Positions 52,509-59,856 of a stretch of DNA of 64,000 nucleotides are shown one piece after another. The position numbers were made by a program, and so were the translations under genes. The stretch's first letter is position 1, and the number at the start of each line of letters is the position of its first letter. The notes below the pieces were generated by a model, which did not search any database, had not been told where the DNA came from, and worked only from the letters and a program-made list of their open reading frames with translations. The stretch is from NCBI RefSeq assembly GCF_003945325.1, contig NZ_AP019307.1:1116001-1180000 (forward strand), given 5' to 3'. Source of the DNA: Nocardioides baekrokdamisoli (GTDB lineage: Bacteria; Actinomycetota; Actinomycetes; Propionibacteriales; Nocardioidaceae).

Positions 52509-53486
52509 TCAGCGGACCGCGCGGTCGCCTCGGACGGCCCGAAGCGCCCGCTTGGCGAGATACATGTCGGCGTCCGCGGCCAGCAGGGCATCTGCCAGTC
52601 CGGTGACCGACGACAACGGTTCGACACCGACACTGGCGCTGTCTCCGAGAGCAGCGGTCAACCGATCCCGCAACGCGTGGGCATCGGTCCCGACCGCGAA
52701 CACGGCGAACTCGTCGCCGCCCAGGCGTCCGACCACGTCCCCGGGACGTACGGCGCCCCGCACGGTGAAAGCCACGTGCTGGATGAGGAGATCCCCCTCC
52801 GGGTGGCCCAAGGAGTCGTTGACGGTCTTGAGCCCGTTGACGTCGACGAAGGCGACCGCGCCGCCGCTGGGGGCGTCCTCGAATCGCGCCGTGACCTCCG
52901 CCGCGAAGCCCCGGCGATTGAGGAGGCCGGTCAGTTCGTCGGTCTGTGAGAGCAGGAAGGCGTCCTTGGCGAGCTGCACCTCACGCTGCAGCTCGTCGTG
53001 GACCGACACCTTCTCCAGAGCCAGCGACGTTGCTTCAGCGAGCGCTCGCAACAGGCTGATCTCGGCCTCGGTCGCTTCGTGGTTTTCTGCCCAGTACGCA
53101 CCCAGCGCACCGATCGGCGCGAGCGTACGGATCGGCATCATCACCAGACTGCGCACGAACGTGGGCCGGTACGCGTCGTGCGGGATCCGGGGGTCGACGT
53201 AGATGTCCGGAATGACGGCCTGCTCCTTGTTGAGCATCGCCCATCCGCTGATGCAGGCTTCCAACGGGAACCGCATCCCCTTCCACAGCGGCGAGATCGC
53301 GTCCTCGTCGGCGTAGTAGCAGAGGTCGCCATCGCGGAGCACGAACGTGGCCCCGTCACAGTCAGCGAGGCTGCGTACGCCCGCGCGGACGATCTGCTGC
53401 ACCTGGGCCAGGGTCGTGGCAAGGGAGAGCTCCTGGATCGCGGTCAGGAGTCCGGCGATCCCGTGATCGTCGTCAAGGCGGGTCAT
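52509..53486 (-). CDS. GAF-GGDEF diguanylate cyclase
   Basis: 325 residues. The N-terminal half is a GAF sensor (VQQIVRAGVRSLADCDGATFVLRDGDLCYY...ISGWAMLNKEQAVIPDIYVDPRIP). The C-terminal GGDEF domain has TDELTGLLNRRGF, FVDVNGLKTVNDSLGHPEGD and GRLGGDEFAVF (intact GGDEF), so it should synthesise c-di-GMP. Followed upstream by a Rieske gene in the same direction. Confidence 0.95.
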   Translation of the reverse strand: MTRLDDDHGIAGLLTAIQELSLATTLAQVQQIVRAGVRSLADCDGATFVLRDGDLCYYADEDAISPLWKGMRFPLEACISGWAMLNKEQAVIPDIYVDPRIPHDAYRPTFVRSLVMMPIRTLAPIGALGAYWAENHEATEAEISLLRALAEATSLALEKVSVHDELQREVQLAKDAFLLSQTDELTGLLNRRGFAAEVTARFEDAPSGGAVAFVDVNGLKTVNDSLGHPEGDLLIQHVAFTVRGAVRPGDVVGRLGGDEFAVFAVGTDAHALRDRLTAALGDSASVGVEPLSSVTGLADALLAADADMYLAKRALRAVRGDRAVR

Positions 53487-53532
53487 GGGCGCAGATTATC
53501 GGCGAGCGCAACTGCCCTCATCCTCCGAAAGG

Positions 53533-53856
53533 TCACCCTTCGTCGACCACCACGTTCGCCCGGCCCAACGGCCACACCTTGGTGAGCTGCGTGAAGGCCC
53601 AACTCAGACCCGGGTACTTGTTGAACGGCTCCTGCGGCCCGCGGACCATCCGGCCGGTGGCGGTGTCGTACTTCGCCTTGTGCCACGGGCAGACCAGGCA
53701 GCCGTCGTCGTCGATGCTGCCGTTGGCGAGATCGGCGCGCAGGTGACGACAGCGCCGGGTGACGGCGAAATGGTCACCGTTGTTGCCGACGGCGTACGCG
53801 CCGTTGCCCTCGACGGTGCCCTCGGGAAGCGGATGCGGAATGTGAACGTCGGCCAT
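53533..53856 (-). CDS. Rieske [2Fe-2S] protein
   Basis: 107 residues from ATG 53856. TRRCRHLRADLANGSIDDDGCLVCPWHKAKYD gives the CxH-x16-CxxH Fe-S ligands of the Rieske fold. No oxygenase part is attached, so it is probably a soluble ferredoxin-like electron carrier. Confidence 0.93.
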   Translation of the reverse strand: MADVHIPHPLPEGTVEGNGAYAVGNNGDHFAVTRRCRHLRADLANGSIDDDGCLVCPWHKAKYDTATGRMVRGPQEPFNKYPGLSWAFTQLTKVWPLGRANVVVDEG

Positions 53857-53981
53857 GTGCCCACTCTGCCGGTGTCTGTACCGATCTCCAATGGTCTCCG
53901 GGATGTTTGGGCCCGGACGACAAGCGAGCCGGGCGGAGATTTTCGGACGATGGAGGTCCCCCACCTGAGACGGAGTGTCCG

Positions 53982-54179
53982 ATGACGTTCATGTTCTGGC
54001 TGTTCTTCGCGATGTTGACCCCGGTCTGGATTCCTGTCATCGCCACTGTCGGCGGCGGCATCGCGGATGCCGTCCAGCGCCGCCGCGGCACCCACGCCCC
54101 GACCGGGGCGGCGGCGATCGTCGCCCAGCTGCAGACGAAGGCTGGGACCGCCGCCATCAGCGACGCCGTCGCTGCCTGA
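53982..54179 (+). CDS. Small membrane protein
   Basis: 65 residues from ATG 53982, preceded by GGAG. One hydrophobic N-terminal helix (FMFWLFFAMLTPVWIPVIATVGGGIADAV) and a polar helical tail. No family recognised. It precedes a PucR-like regulator. Confidence 0.6.
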   Translation: MTFMFWLFFAMLTPVWIPVIATVGGGIADAVQRRRGTHAPTGAAAIVAQLQTKAGTAAISDAVAA

Positions 54180-54215
54180 TTGCCAGTACGACGTCGTTCT
54201 GCTTGATTCGTCCCT

Positions 54216-55442
54216 GTGGCAGAACCAGGTCCTTTCGACACGATTGTCGAGCAGTTCGTCTCCACCCAGTCGACCGCGGAAGCCGTGGACGGTTGGGCCG
54301 ACCGTGTCATGCAACGCATCGGCGCCGAGATCCCGACCATTGCTGACGACGCGGTGCTCGCCAAGGCCGTGGAGATCTCGGCGCGTACGCAGTGGACCGC
54401 GTTCCTGGGAAGCATCCGCTATCCCGAGCGCGAGATCCCGATGCTCCCGACGGCCGCGGAGGTGGCCACCGAACTGGCTCGCCGAGGTCATCCGTTGGCG
54501 GTGCTGTTCCGGATCTACCGAGTCGCGCGCCGAGCCATCTGGGACTACATCACCGACGTGCTGACCACGGTTGCTCCGCAGTCCGAGGAGTCGCAGTTCC
54601 TGATCTTCTTCTGGAACCGGGCCAGCACGTGGATCGACGCCGTCGTCGAGGCATCGACCGCCCTCTTCGAGGCCGAGCGCGACAAGGTCCGTCAGGGGGC
54701 GGCAGCCCAGAAGCTCGTGGCCGTACGGGCACTCATCGAAGGTGAGGGGACGCTGAATCCTCGCGAGGCCTCAGCCTCTCTCGGTGGGCACCCGCTCTCC
54801 GGCATCAACACGGCCGTACTCCTGCACGCCACCGACATCCAGCGAGTCACCGAGCTGCGCGACGGCGCGCTGGAGTTGGCACAACTGGCTGGGGCACGGA
54901 ACCCGTTGATCGTCTCGCCGGGCGGGCGCGATCTGTGGATGTGGATCGCCTCGAAGGCCGCCCCGACGACCGACCGTTTCGGATCGCTACGAACCTGGCT
55001 GGACGAGCGCGGCATCGTGGTGGCCGTCGGCAGCCCGGTCGAGGGCATCGACGGATTCCGGCTCAGCCATCTGGAGGCCCAGCGGGCCCAGCGGATGGCA
55101 TTCGCATCCCAGCGGCTGCCCAACCCACTTCTGTTCGGTGAGGTCGAAACGCTGGCCATGCTGCGGCAGTCACCGGAGGACGCCGCCCGGTTCGTCGCGC
55201 GTACCTTGGGGCGCCTGGCCGAGGACACAGACGCGATGGCCCGCCTGCGGCAGACAGCGCGGGCCGCGCTCGAGGCAGAGAACCTGGAGAAGGCCGGCGA
55301 GGCCCTGATCGTGCACTCCAACACGGTCCGCTACCGACTCGGCCAGATCGAGAAGATCATGGGCCGCTCCATCAACGAACGATCCTCCGACCTGGCGCTG
55401 GCGCTCGCGTACCACCATGCGTTTCTCGCTGACGGGACCTGA
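54216..55442 (+). CDS. PucR/CdaR-like transcriptional regulator
   Basis: 408 residues from GTG 54216. A helical N-terminus (~170 residues) and a GGDEF-like degenerate domain precede a C-terminal helix-turn-helix of the PucR type (RLRQTARAALEAENLEKAGEALIVHSNTVRYRLGQIEKIMGRSINERSSDLALALAYHH), whose HxNTVRYRLxxIE is the family signature. The ligand is unknown. Confidence 0.9.
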   Translation: MAEPGPFDTIVEQFVSTQSTAEAVDGWADRVMQRIGAEIPTIADDAVLAKAVEISARTQWTAFLGSIRYPEREIPMLPTAAEVATELARRGHPLAVLFRIYRVARRAIWDYITDVLTTVAPQSEESQFLIFFWNRASTWIDAVVEASTALFEAERDKVRQGAAAQKLVAVRALIEGEGTLNPREASASLGGHPLSGINTAVLLHATDIQRVTELRDGALELAQLAGARNPLIVSPGGRDLWMWIASKAAPTTDRFGSLRTWLDERGIVVAVGSPVEGIDGFRLSHLEAQRAQRMAFASQRLPNPLLFGEVETLAMLRQSPEDAARFVARTLGRLAEDTDAMARLRQTARAALEAENLEKAGEALIVHSNTVRYRLGQIEKIMGRSINERSSDLALALAYHHAFLADGT

Positions 55443-55448
55443 GGTCGC

Positions 55449-55853
55449 TCAGGCAGTCCGCCGGCGACGGAGAGCCGCCAACGCGAGAACGGCAACGGCC
55501 GCTTCGGAGAGAACGGATACGACGCCGAGCGGTTCGAACCAGTTGCCGACGTCGTCGGAGAGTTGGGGGAATGCGATCAGTCGCGTTGCTCCGTACACGA
55601 GGACGGCGCTCCCGCAGACGACGGCGGCGAAGCGGTACGCCCAGGTCTGTCCGGTGGCGGCGATTGCCACCCCCAGCGCGACACACACGCCCGTGAACAC
55701 CACGAAGAGCACGCCCATGTAGGGAGCTTCCTTGAGGTGCGGGGCGATCACGGGCACGTGGGCGACGGCGGCGACCCCGATGGCGGCGACGACGGCGACC
55801 CGGAGAGTCGAGTCGATGATCGTGGGCGTTGGGTGCAGTGACGTCGTACTCAT
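55449..55853 (-). CDS. Four-helix membrane protein
   Basis: 134 residues from ATG 55853 (MSTTSLHPTPT); an upstream ATG at 55901 adds 16 residues. About four membrane segments (STLRVAVVAAIGVAAVAHVPVIA, VLFVVFTGVCVALGVAIAAT, AYRFAAVVCGSAVLVYGATRLIAF, VLSEAAVAVLALAAL). Unknown function; it continues the run of exported/membrane genes near sigK. Confidence 0.7.
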   Translation of the reverse strand: MSTTSLHPTPTIIDSTLRVAVVAAIGVAAVAHVPVIAPHLKEAPYMGVLFVVFTGVCVALGVAIAATGQTWAYRFAAVVCGSAVLVYGATRLIAFPQLSDDVGNWFEPLGVVSVLSEAAVAVLALAALRRRRTA

Positions 55854-55879
55854 GGGATCCACCTCAGTCGGTTCGATGC

Positions 55880-55915
55880 GATCCCTGCCCCGGGGTTTCA
55901 ACCGGGGCAGGGATC
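55880..55915 (-). terminator. Hairpin after the duplicated-domain lipoprotein gene
   Basis: A perfect 14-bp stem (GATCCCTGCCCCGG with 55902-55915) and an 8-base loop lie just 3' of the lipoprotein gene and before the membrane gene in the same direction. Confidence 0.8.
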
Positions 55916-55937
55916 AGATGTGGAGCGGAGCCTGGGC

Positions 55938-57197
55938 CTAGCCGAGGTTCTTGTTCGCCGCGATACCGCCAGCGAGGATCTTCGCGGTCCCGGGCATGTG
56001 CATGGCGGCCATGTCCAGGTCGGCGAAGACCTGGGGGTTGCCGGCGACCAACGCGTCGATCGTGTCGAGCAGCGTCTGCACGTGCGGCACCAACTCCTGG
56101 GCAACAGCGTCAGCAGGAAGCTGCGGAACGACGGAGTTGATCAGCTGACCGAACGAGGTGCGGTACCCGTTGAGGTCCGACTTCGCCTTGTCAGCCATGG
56201 CCGTGTTCTTGGTGGCCTTGCCGAGCGTGTAGTTGACGAAGAACCCGATGTGCTGACGCCACGACTGCAGGAACGGGGTCTCGGCTGCCGGGTAGACAGA
56301 TCCGACGGCCTTGGAGAGGGCCACCGAGTTCGCATCCAGAGCGTTGACCGCAGCGACCACGGTCGGGTCCTTGAGGTTGCCACCCTTGCTGACGGCCTGC
56401 GTCAGCGCGATGCCGGCGAGGTCGACGTGGGCGTCAAGCAGGTACGTCAGACCCGAGCGCAGACCCGAGGCGGCGTCGTTGGGGTCACCCGCGAGGTGCT
56501 TGTCCTGAGCGATGCCGGTGGCCAAGATGCTGGCGGTCATCGGCATGTGGTCGGCGGCCTTGGAGAGCAGCGCGAAGGCGTCGCCCTTGCCACTGACCAG
56601 CGCGTCGATGGTGTCGAGCAGCGTCTGGACGTGCGGGATGAGCTCCTGGGCAACAGCGTCGGCCGGCAGTTCCGGTACGACGGAGTTGATCAGCTGGCCG
56701 AACGAGGTGCGGTAGCTGTTGAGGTCCGACTTGGCGTTCTCAGCCATCGCCGTGTTCTTCGTGGCCTTGCCCAGCGTGTAGTCCACGAAGAACCCGATGT
56801 GCTGACGCCACGACTGCAGGAACGGCTTCTCGGCCGCCGGGTAGACGGATCCGATCGCCTTCGAGAGTGCGACCGAGTTCCCGTCGAGGGTGGTGACAGC
56901 CGCCACCACGGCCGGATCCTTGAGGTTGCCGCCCTTGTCGAGCGCCGTCTTCAATGCGATTCCAGCGAGGTAGACGTGCTGGGTGAGCAGGTCGGTCAAT
57001 GTGGCGCGGAGGCCAGCGGCTGCGGTGGTGGTGGCCGCTGCACCTGTCACACCAGACGCAGTGCTGGGCATGCCCGACATGGAGTCCGAGGGCGCCGGCG
57101 AGCTGGTGGAGCTGCCGCAGGCGGTCAGTGTCAGCGTCGCCAGGGTGGCAACGGCCGCGACGGCGAGCCGAGCCTTTCCGGAGGTGGACCTGTTCAT
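55938..57197 (-). CDS. Lipoprotein with tandemly duplicated domain
   Basis: 419 residues from ATG 57197. Signal peptide with lipobox TLTAC (Cys27), then Ser/Pro linker. Two copies of a ~175-residue helical domain follow (about 62-235 and 245-419), each with LRxxLTxLLxxHVxLAGIAL, KGGNLKDPxVVAAVxxLDxNSVALSKAxGSVYPAAExPFLQSWRQHIGFFVxYTLGKATKNTAMA and SFGQLINSVVPxLPADAVAQELxPHVQTLLDTIDAL. The two are near identical at the protein level. No family name recognised; it sits in a run of envelope genes next to sigK. Confidence 0.8.
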   Translation of the reverse strand: MNRSTSGKARLAVAAVATLATLTLTACGSSTSSPAPSDSMSGMPSTASGVTGAAATTTAAAGLRATLTDLLTQHVYLAGIALKTALDKGGNLKDPAVVAAVTTLDGNSVALSKAIGSVYPAAEKPFLQSWRQHIGFFVDYTLGKATKNTAMAENAKSDLNSYRTSFGQLINSVVPELPADAVAQELIPHVQTLLDTIDALVSGKGDAFALLSKAADHMPMTASILATGIAQDKHLAGDPNDAASGLRSGLTYLLDAHVDLAGIALTQAVSKGGNLKDPTVVAAVNALDANSVALSKAVGSVYPAAETPFLQSWRQHIGFFVNYTLGKATKNTAMADKAKSDLNGYRTSFGQLINSVVPQLPADAVAQELVPHVQTLLDTIDALVAGNPQVFADLDMAAMHMPGTAKILAGGIAANKNLG

Positions 57198-57271
57198 GTT
57201 GTGCTCCTCATTCTGGTTCATCTGATGGTTGGGTGAAACGGGTCGACGGTTGCGACGACGCGATGTTGGGT

Positions 57272-57763
57272 TCATGGGGTCACGACGATCTCGCCGGACA
57301 TGCCCTTGTGGATCGAGCAGTAGTAGACGTACTTGCCGGGCTTGGTGAAGGTGAACGTGACGTTCTTGCCCGGACTGAGCGGCATGTTGATCACACCGTC
57401 CGGGTTCTCGGAGGTCCGCAGACCATCTGATCCCACAACGAACGTCCCTGTCGTGACGGTGTGCGCGATGGAATCGGTATCGGTCCAGGTGACCGTGCTG
57501 CCCGCCTTGACCGTCAACGTTGCTGGCATGAACGAGAGCAACGAGGTCCGGACCGTGGTGGCGTTGTCGAGAGTCGCACCGTTGCCGGCCCCCGAGCTCC
57601 CGGAGGTGCCACAGGCGGTGGCCAACGCGAGAGTGAGGGCGGAGGCGGCGAGGATGCCTGCCTTGGTTCGCGGCCGGAGGGCGGTGGTTGAGGGAATCAC
57701 GTCATGCATTCGATGCGGTGAACCAAACAGATTGGACCGGTACTGCAGGTTCACGGTTTTCAT
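57272..57763 (-). CDS. Cupredoxin (plastocyanin-like) lipoprotein
   Basis: 163 residues from ATG 57763, which overlaps the stop of the upstream gene; ATG 57709 would give a more usual signal peptide. Lipobox ATAC (Cys51). The cupredoxin domain has DSIAHTVTTG and the copper ligands in GKYVYYCSIHKGMSGEIVV (His...Cys-x-x-His-x4-Met), so it is a type I copper protein for electron transfer or copper homeostasis. Confidence 0.9.
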   Translation of the reverse strand: MKTVNLQYRSNLFGSPHRMHDVIPSTTALRPRTKAGILAASALTLALATACGTSGSSGAGNGATLDNATTVRTSLLSFMPATLTVKAGSTVTWTDTDSIAHTVTTGTFVVGSDGLRTSENPDGVINMPLSPGKNVTFTFTKPGKYVYYCSIHKGMSGEIVVTP

Positions 57764-58209
57764 GCCGCCCGGCCCGCCTTGCGGCCTCGGTACGCCGCCA
57801 CCAGGAGCACGCAGATCGATGCCGCTGTGGCGATGGCCTGAGCAATGCAGGTGTCGACCTTGTCCGGGTACCAGGCGGGTTCGTACATCGGCGGCAATGG
57901 ACCGATGGCACCGAGGTCGGCGTACCGATAGACCAGCAGCGCCGCCAGTCCGCCTCCGGCGACCGCCGCAGCGAAGAAGTCAGTGAAGCTCTTGCGGACC
58001 AGCAGGATCAGAACCGCCGCTGCGATCGCGAGCCCGGCTTCGATCCGGAAGAGGTCGCCCTGGCTGACGGCGCTGCTCCTGATCGAGTCGTAGGCGCCGG
58101 CGAGCTTGAGGTGGACACGGGCGTCGACCACCAGCCCTGCGGCAGCGGCGAGGCGGAGCAGCATGGAGATTGAGAACAACCTGGCTGCGCGAGTGGTGAA
58201 GGACGTCAT
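57760..58209 (-). CDS. Membrane protein upstream of the cupredoxin
   Basis: 149 residues with about four helices (MLLRLAAAAGLVVDARVHLKLAGAYD, IEAGLAIAAAVLILLVR, FAAAVAGGGLAALLVYRYADLG, AQAIATAASICVLLVAAYRG). Coupled to the cupredoxin by a four-base overlap. It may share function with it, but the family is unrecognised. Confidence 0.75.
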   Translation of the reverse strand: MTSFTTRAARLFSISMLLRLAAAAGLVVDARVHLKLAGAYDSIRSSAVSQGDLFRIEAGLAIAAAVLILLVRKSFTDFFAAAVAGGGLAALLVYRYADLGAIGPLPPMYEPAWYPDKVDTCIAQAIATAASICVLLVAAYRGRKAGRAA

Positions 58210-58283
58210 GTCCCGTGTTCGTCACCGCCGGCGAAACAGATTTGTCCGCCGGGGCGGCGTCGGGTTTGGGCGGGTAGGACTCG

Positions 58284-58985
58284 CTACGCCCGCGCGAACG
58301 CCACCAGGGCGAGCGGAGTGGTCGTCGGCCTTGCGCTTCCTCCGGCCGGCTCGACCGTGATTCCGGCACCCAGCGCGGTACGCGCTTGGCCGGTCAGGAC
58401 CACGGTGGTGGCGCCAGCAGGCAGGTACCCGGCTGGAGCCATCGAGCGATCGGGACGCTGCAGCCACAGCTCGTACACCTGGGAGTTCGGTAGCGGCTTG
58501 AGGCCCCCGGAGGTGACGACCGCGCGACCCACTGAACCGGATCGGTACCAGGTCAGCGATCCGCCGCCGACGACGGCACTGCGCACGACTTGGACGTCCG
58601 CCGCCGACATCACCCGGTCCGCCGCAGACATGCTCACATGCGAACTCGGCCACGGGTGGGAGACAGCCACTGCCGATGCCACCGACGCTGCCAACACCAA
58701 CGAACCGGCTGCCCAGCGGCGGCGCGTACGCCCCGCCCGGGAGACCGACACCAGGGGCGGAAGCGGGCGGACTTCGCCGATCCCGGCCAGGACCGCTGCC
58801 CGCAGCCGGTCCGACGGCGCCGTCTCCACGGCTCCGGACAGTGCGGCGGCGGCTTCGCGGAGGCTGTCCACCTCATGCTGGCAACTGACGCATTCGGCCA
58901 AGTGCCGTTCGAACTCGGCGCGCTCGGATCCGTCGAGGGCGTCGACCGCGTACGCACCCGATAGCGCGTGAATGTCGATGCTCAT
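58284..58985 (-). CDS. rskA: Anti-sigma-K factor RskA-like protein
   Basis: 233 residues. The N-terminus MSIDIHALSGAYAVDALDGSERAEFERHLAECVSCQHEV contains the ZAS motif HxxxCxxC (His28, Cys32, Cys35); one membrane helix (about 88-108) leads to an extracytoplasmic RskA domain (SQVYELWLQRPDRSMAPAGYLPAG...VTVEPAGGSARPTTTPLALVAFARA). It overlaps sigK by four bases (ATGA), so it is co-transcribed and should hold SigK at the membrane until proteolysis. Confidence 0.95.
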   Translation of the reverse strand: MSIDIHALSGAYAVDALDGSERAEFERHLAECVSCQHEVDSLREAAAALSGAVETAPSDRLRAAVLAGIGEVRPLPPLVSVSRAGRTRRRWAAGSLVLAASVASAVAVSHPWPSSHVSMSAADRVMSAADVQVVRSAVVGGGSLTWYRSGSVGRAVVTSGGLKPLPNSQVYELWLQRPDRSMAPAGYLPAGATTVVLTGQARTALGAGITVEPAGGSARPTTTPLALVAFARA

Positions 58986-59593
58986 TGCGCCCCCACCCCC
59001 ATCGTGTCTCGTAGTCGAATCAGACCATCCCTGATCCGTGTCTTGGCGGTGCCCAAGGGAAGGTCGAGCATCGCCGCCACTTCTGTATGTGTATATCCGC
59101 CGAAATAGGCCAGTTCGATGGCCTCACGCTGCGCCCCCGTCAGCCCCTGCAGTGCCGCCCGCACCCGGCGAGCCTCCATCCGGGCTTCTGCGGCCTCCTC
59201 GGTGGAATCATGCTCCACCGAACGATTCGACCGCTCGTAGTGGACGTCTCGACGATCCGAGGCCTCGACCGCCCTGACCCGGTCCACTGCCCGGCGATGC
59301 GCGACGGTCAGCATCCAGGCGAGCGCGCTCCCGCGAGCCGGCTCATACCGGGCCGCCTGACGCCAGATCTCCAGATAGCACTCCTGGCTGACCTCCTCGG
59401 CCATCGCCGGATTGCGGAGCACGCGCAGGACCAGGCCGTACACCTTGGTCGAGGTCGCGTCATACACGCGAGCGAAGGCTTGCTGGTCGCCCCGTGAGGC
59501 CGCCCTCAGATCGGCTGCGAGGTCGCTCGCGACATCGGCTGCGCCGAGCAAGGCAGGAGTGGCGTCGCCTGCCCGCGCGCTCTGGTGATCCAT
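58982..59593 (-). CDS. sigK: ECF sigma factor SigK
   Basis: 203 residues from ATG 59593 (ribosome binding site GGCGGAGA); ATG 59614 adds seven residues. Region 2 LRAASRGDQQAFARVYDATSTKVYGLVLRVLRNPAMAEEVSQECYLEIWRQAARYEPARGSALAWMLTVAHRRAVDRVR and region 4 LTGAQREAIELAYFGGYTHTEVAAMLDLPLGTAKTRIRDGLIRLR are complete. The downstream anti-sigma gene and a likely SigK promoter upstream support the name. Confidence 0.93.
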   Translation of the reverse strand: MDHQSARAGDATPALLGAADVASDLAADLRAASRGDQQAFARVYDATSTKVYGLVLRVLRNPAMAEEVSQECYLEIWRQAARYEPARGSALAWMLTVAHRRAVDRVRAVEASDRRDVHYERSNRSVEHDSTEEAAEARMEARRVRAALQGLTGAQREAIELAYFGGYTHTEVAAMLDLPLGTAKTRIRDGLIRLRDTMGVGAQ

Positions 59594-59732
59594 GTCTCTA
59601 GTCTCCGCCCACACTCACGGGACCGCGACAAGGACGAGGGCAAGCATCGGCGTGTTCGCAGCGGCGCCGCCACCTCGACGAGGAGAAGTCACGTTGATCG
59701 TCCTTCCGGAACTGGCATCGGTTGTGTGAGGT

Positions 59733-59759
59733 GTTCGGAGCGCGGCGTGGAACGGATGG
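59733..59759 (-). promoter_or_regulatory. Candidate SigK promoter driving sigK-rskA
   Basis: On the minus strand CCATCC (59759-59754) is followed after 15 bases by CCGAAC (59738-59733). As I recall it, mycobacterial SigK promoters read CCATCC-N15/16-CCGAAT, so this differs at one base. It would make sigK autoregulated. Confidence 0.65.
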
Positions 59760-59782
59760 GTCCGAATTCTTCACGGCGGAAC

Positions 59783-59809
59783 CCATCCGCGCCGTCCGCG
59801 GCTCCGAAT
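59783..59809 (+). promoter_or_regulatory. Candidate SigK promoter of the FAD-DUF1365/cfa operon
   Basis: CCATCC (59783-59788), a 15-base spacer, and CCGAAT (59804-59809) match the recalled SigK consensus exactly. It is 48 bp ahead of the flavoprotein start, giving a short leader with a good ribosome binding site. Confidence 0.75.
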
Positions 59810-59856
59810 GAGTTGCGTAGTCCGCGAGCCGCGGACGTCGACCCCACGGAGAACTG

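Noticed and set aside
55920..57236. 438-residue open frame opposite the duplicated lipoprotein
   Set aside because: Mirrors the repeat of the true gene on the minus strand, where a signal peptide and lipobox are clear.
57704..57730. SigK promoter before the cupredoxin
   Set aside because: On the minus strand CCAATC-N16-TCGAAT is only a partial match (4 of 6 and 5 of 6), so I do not annotate it.
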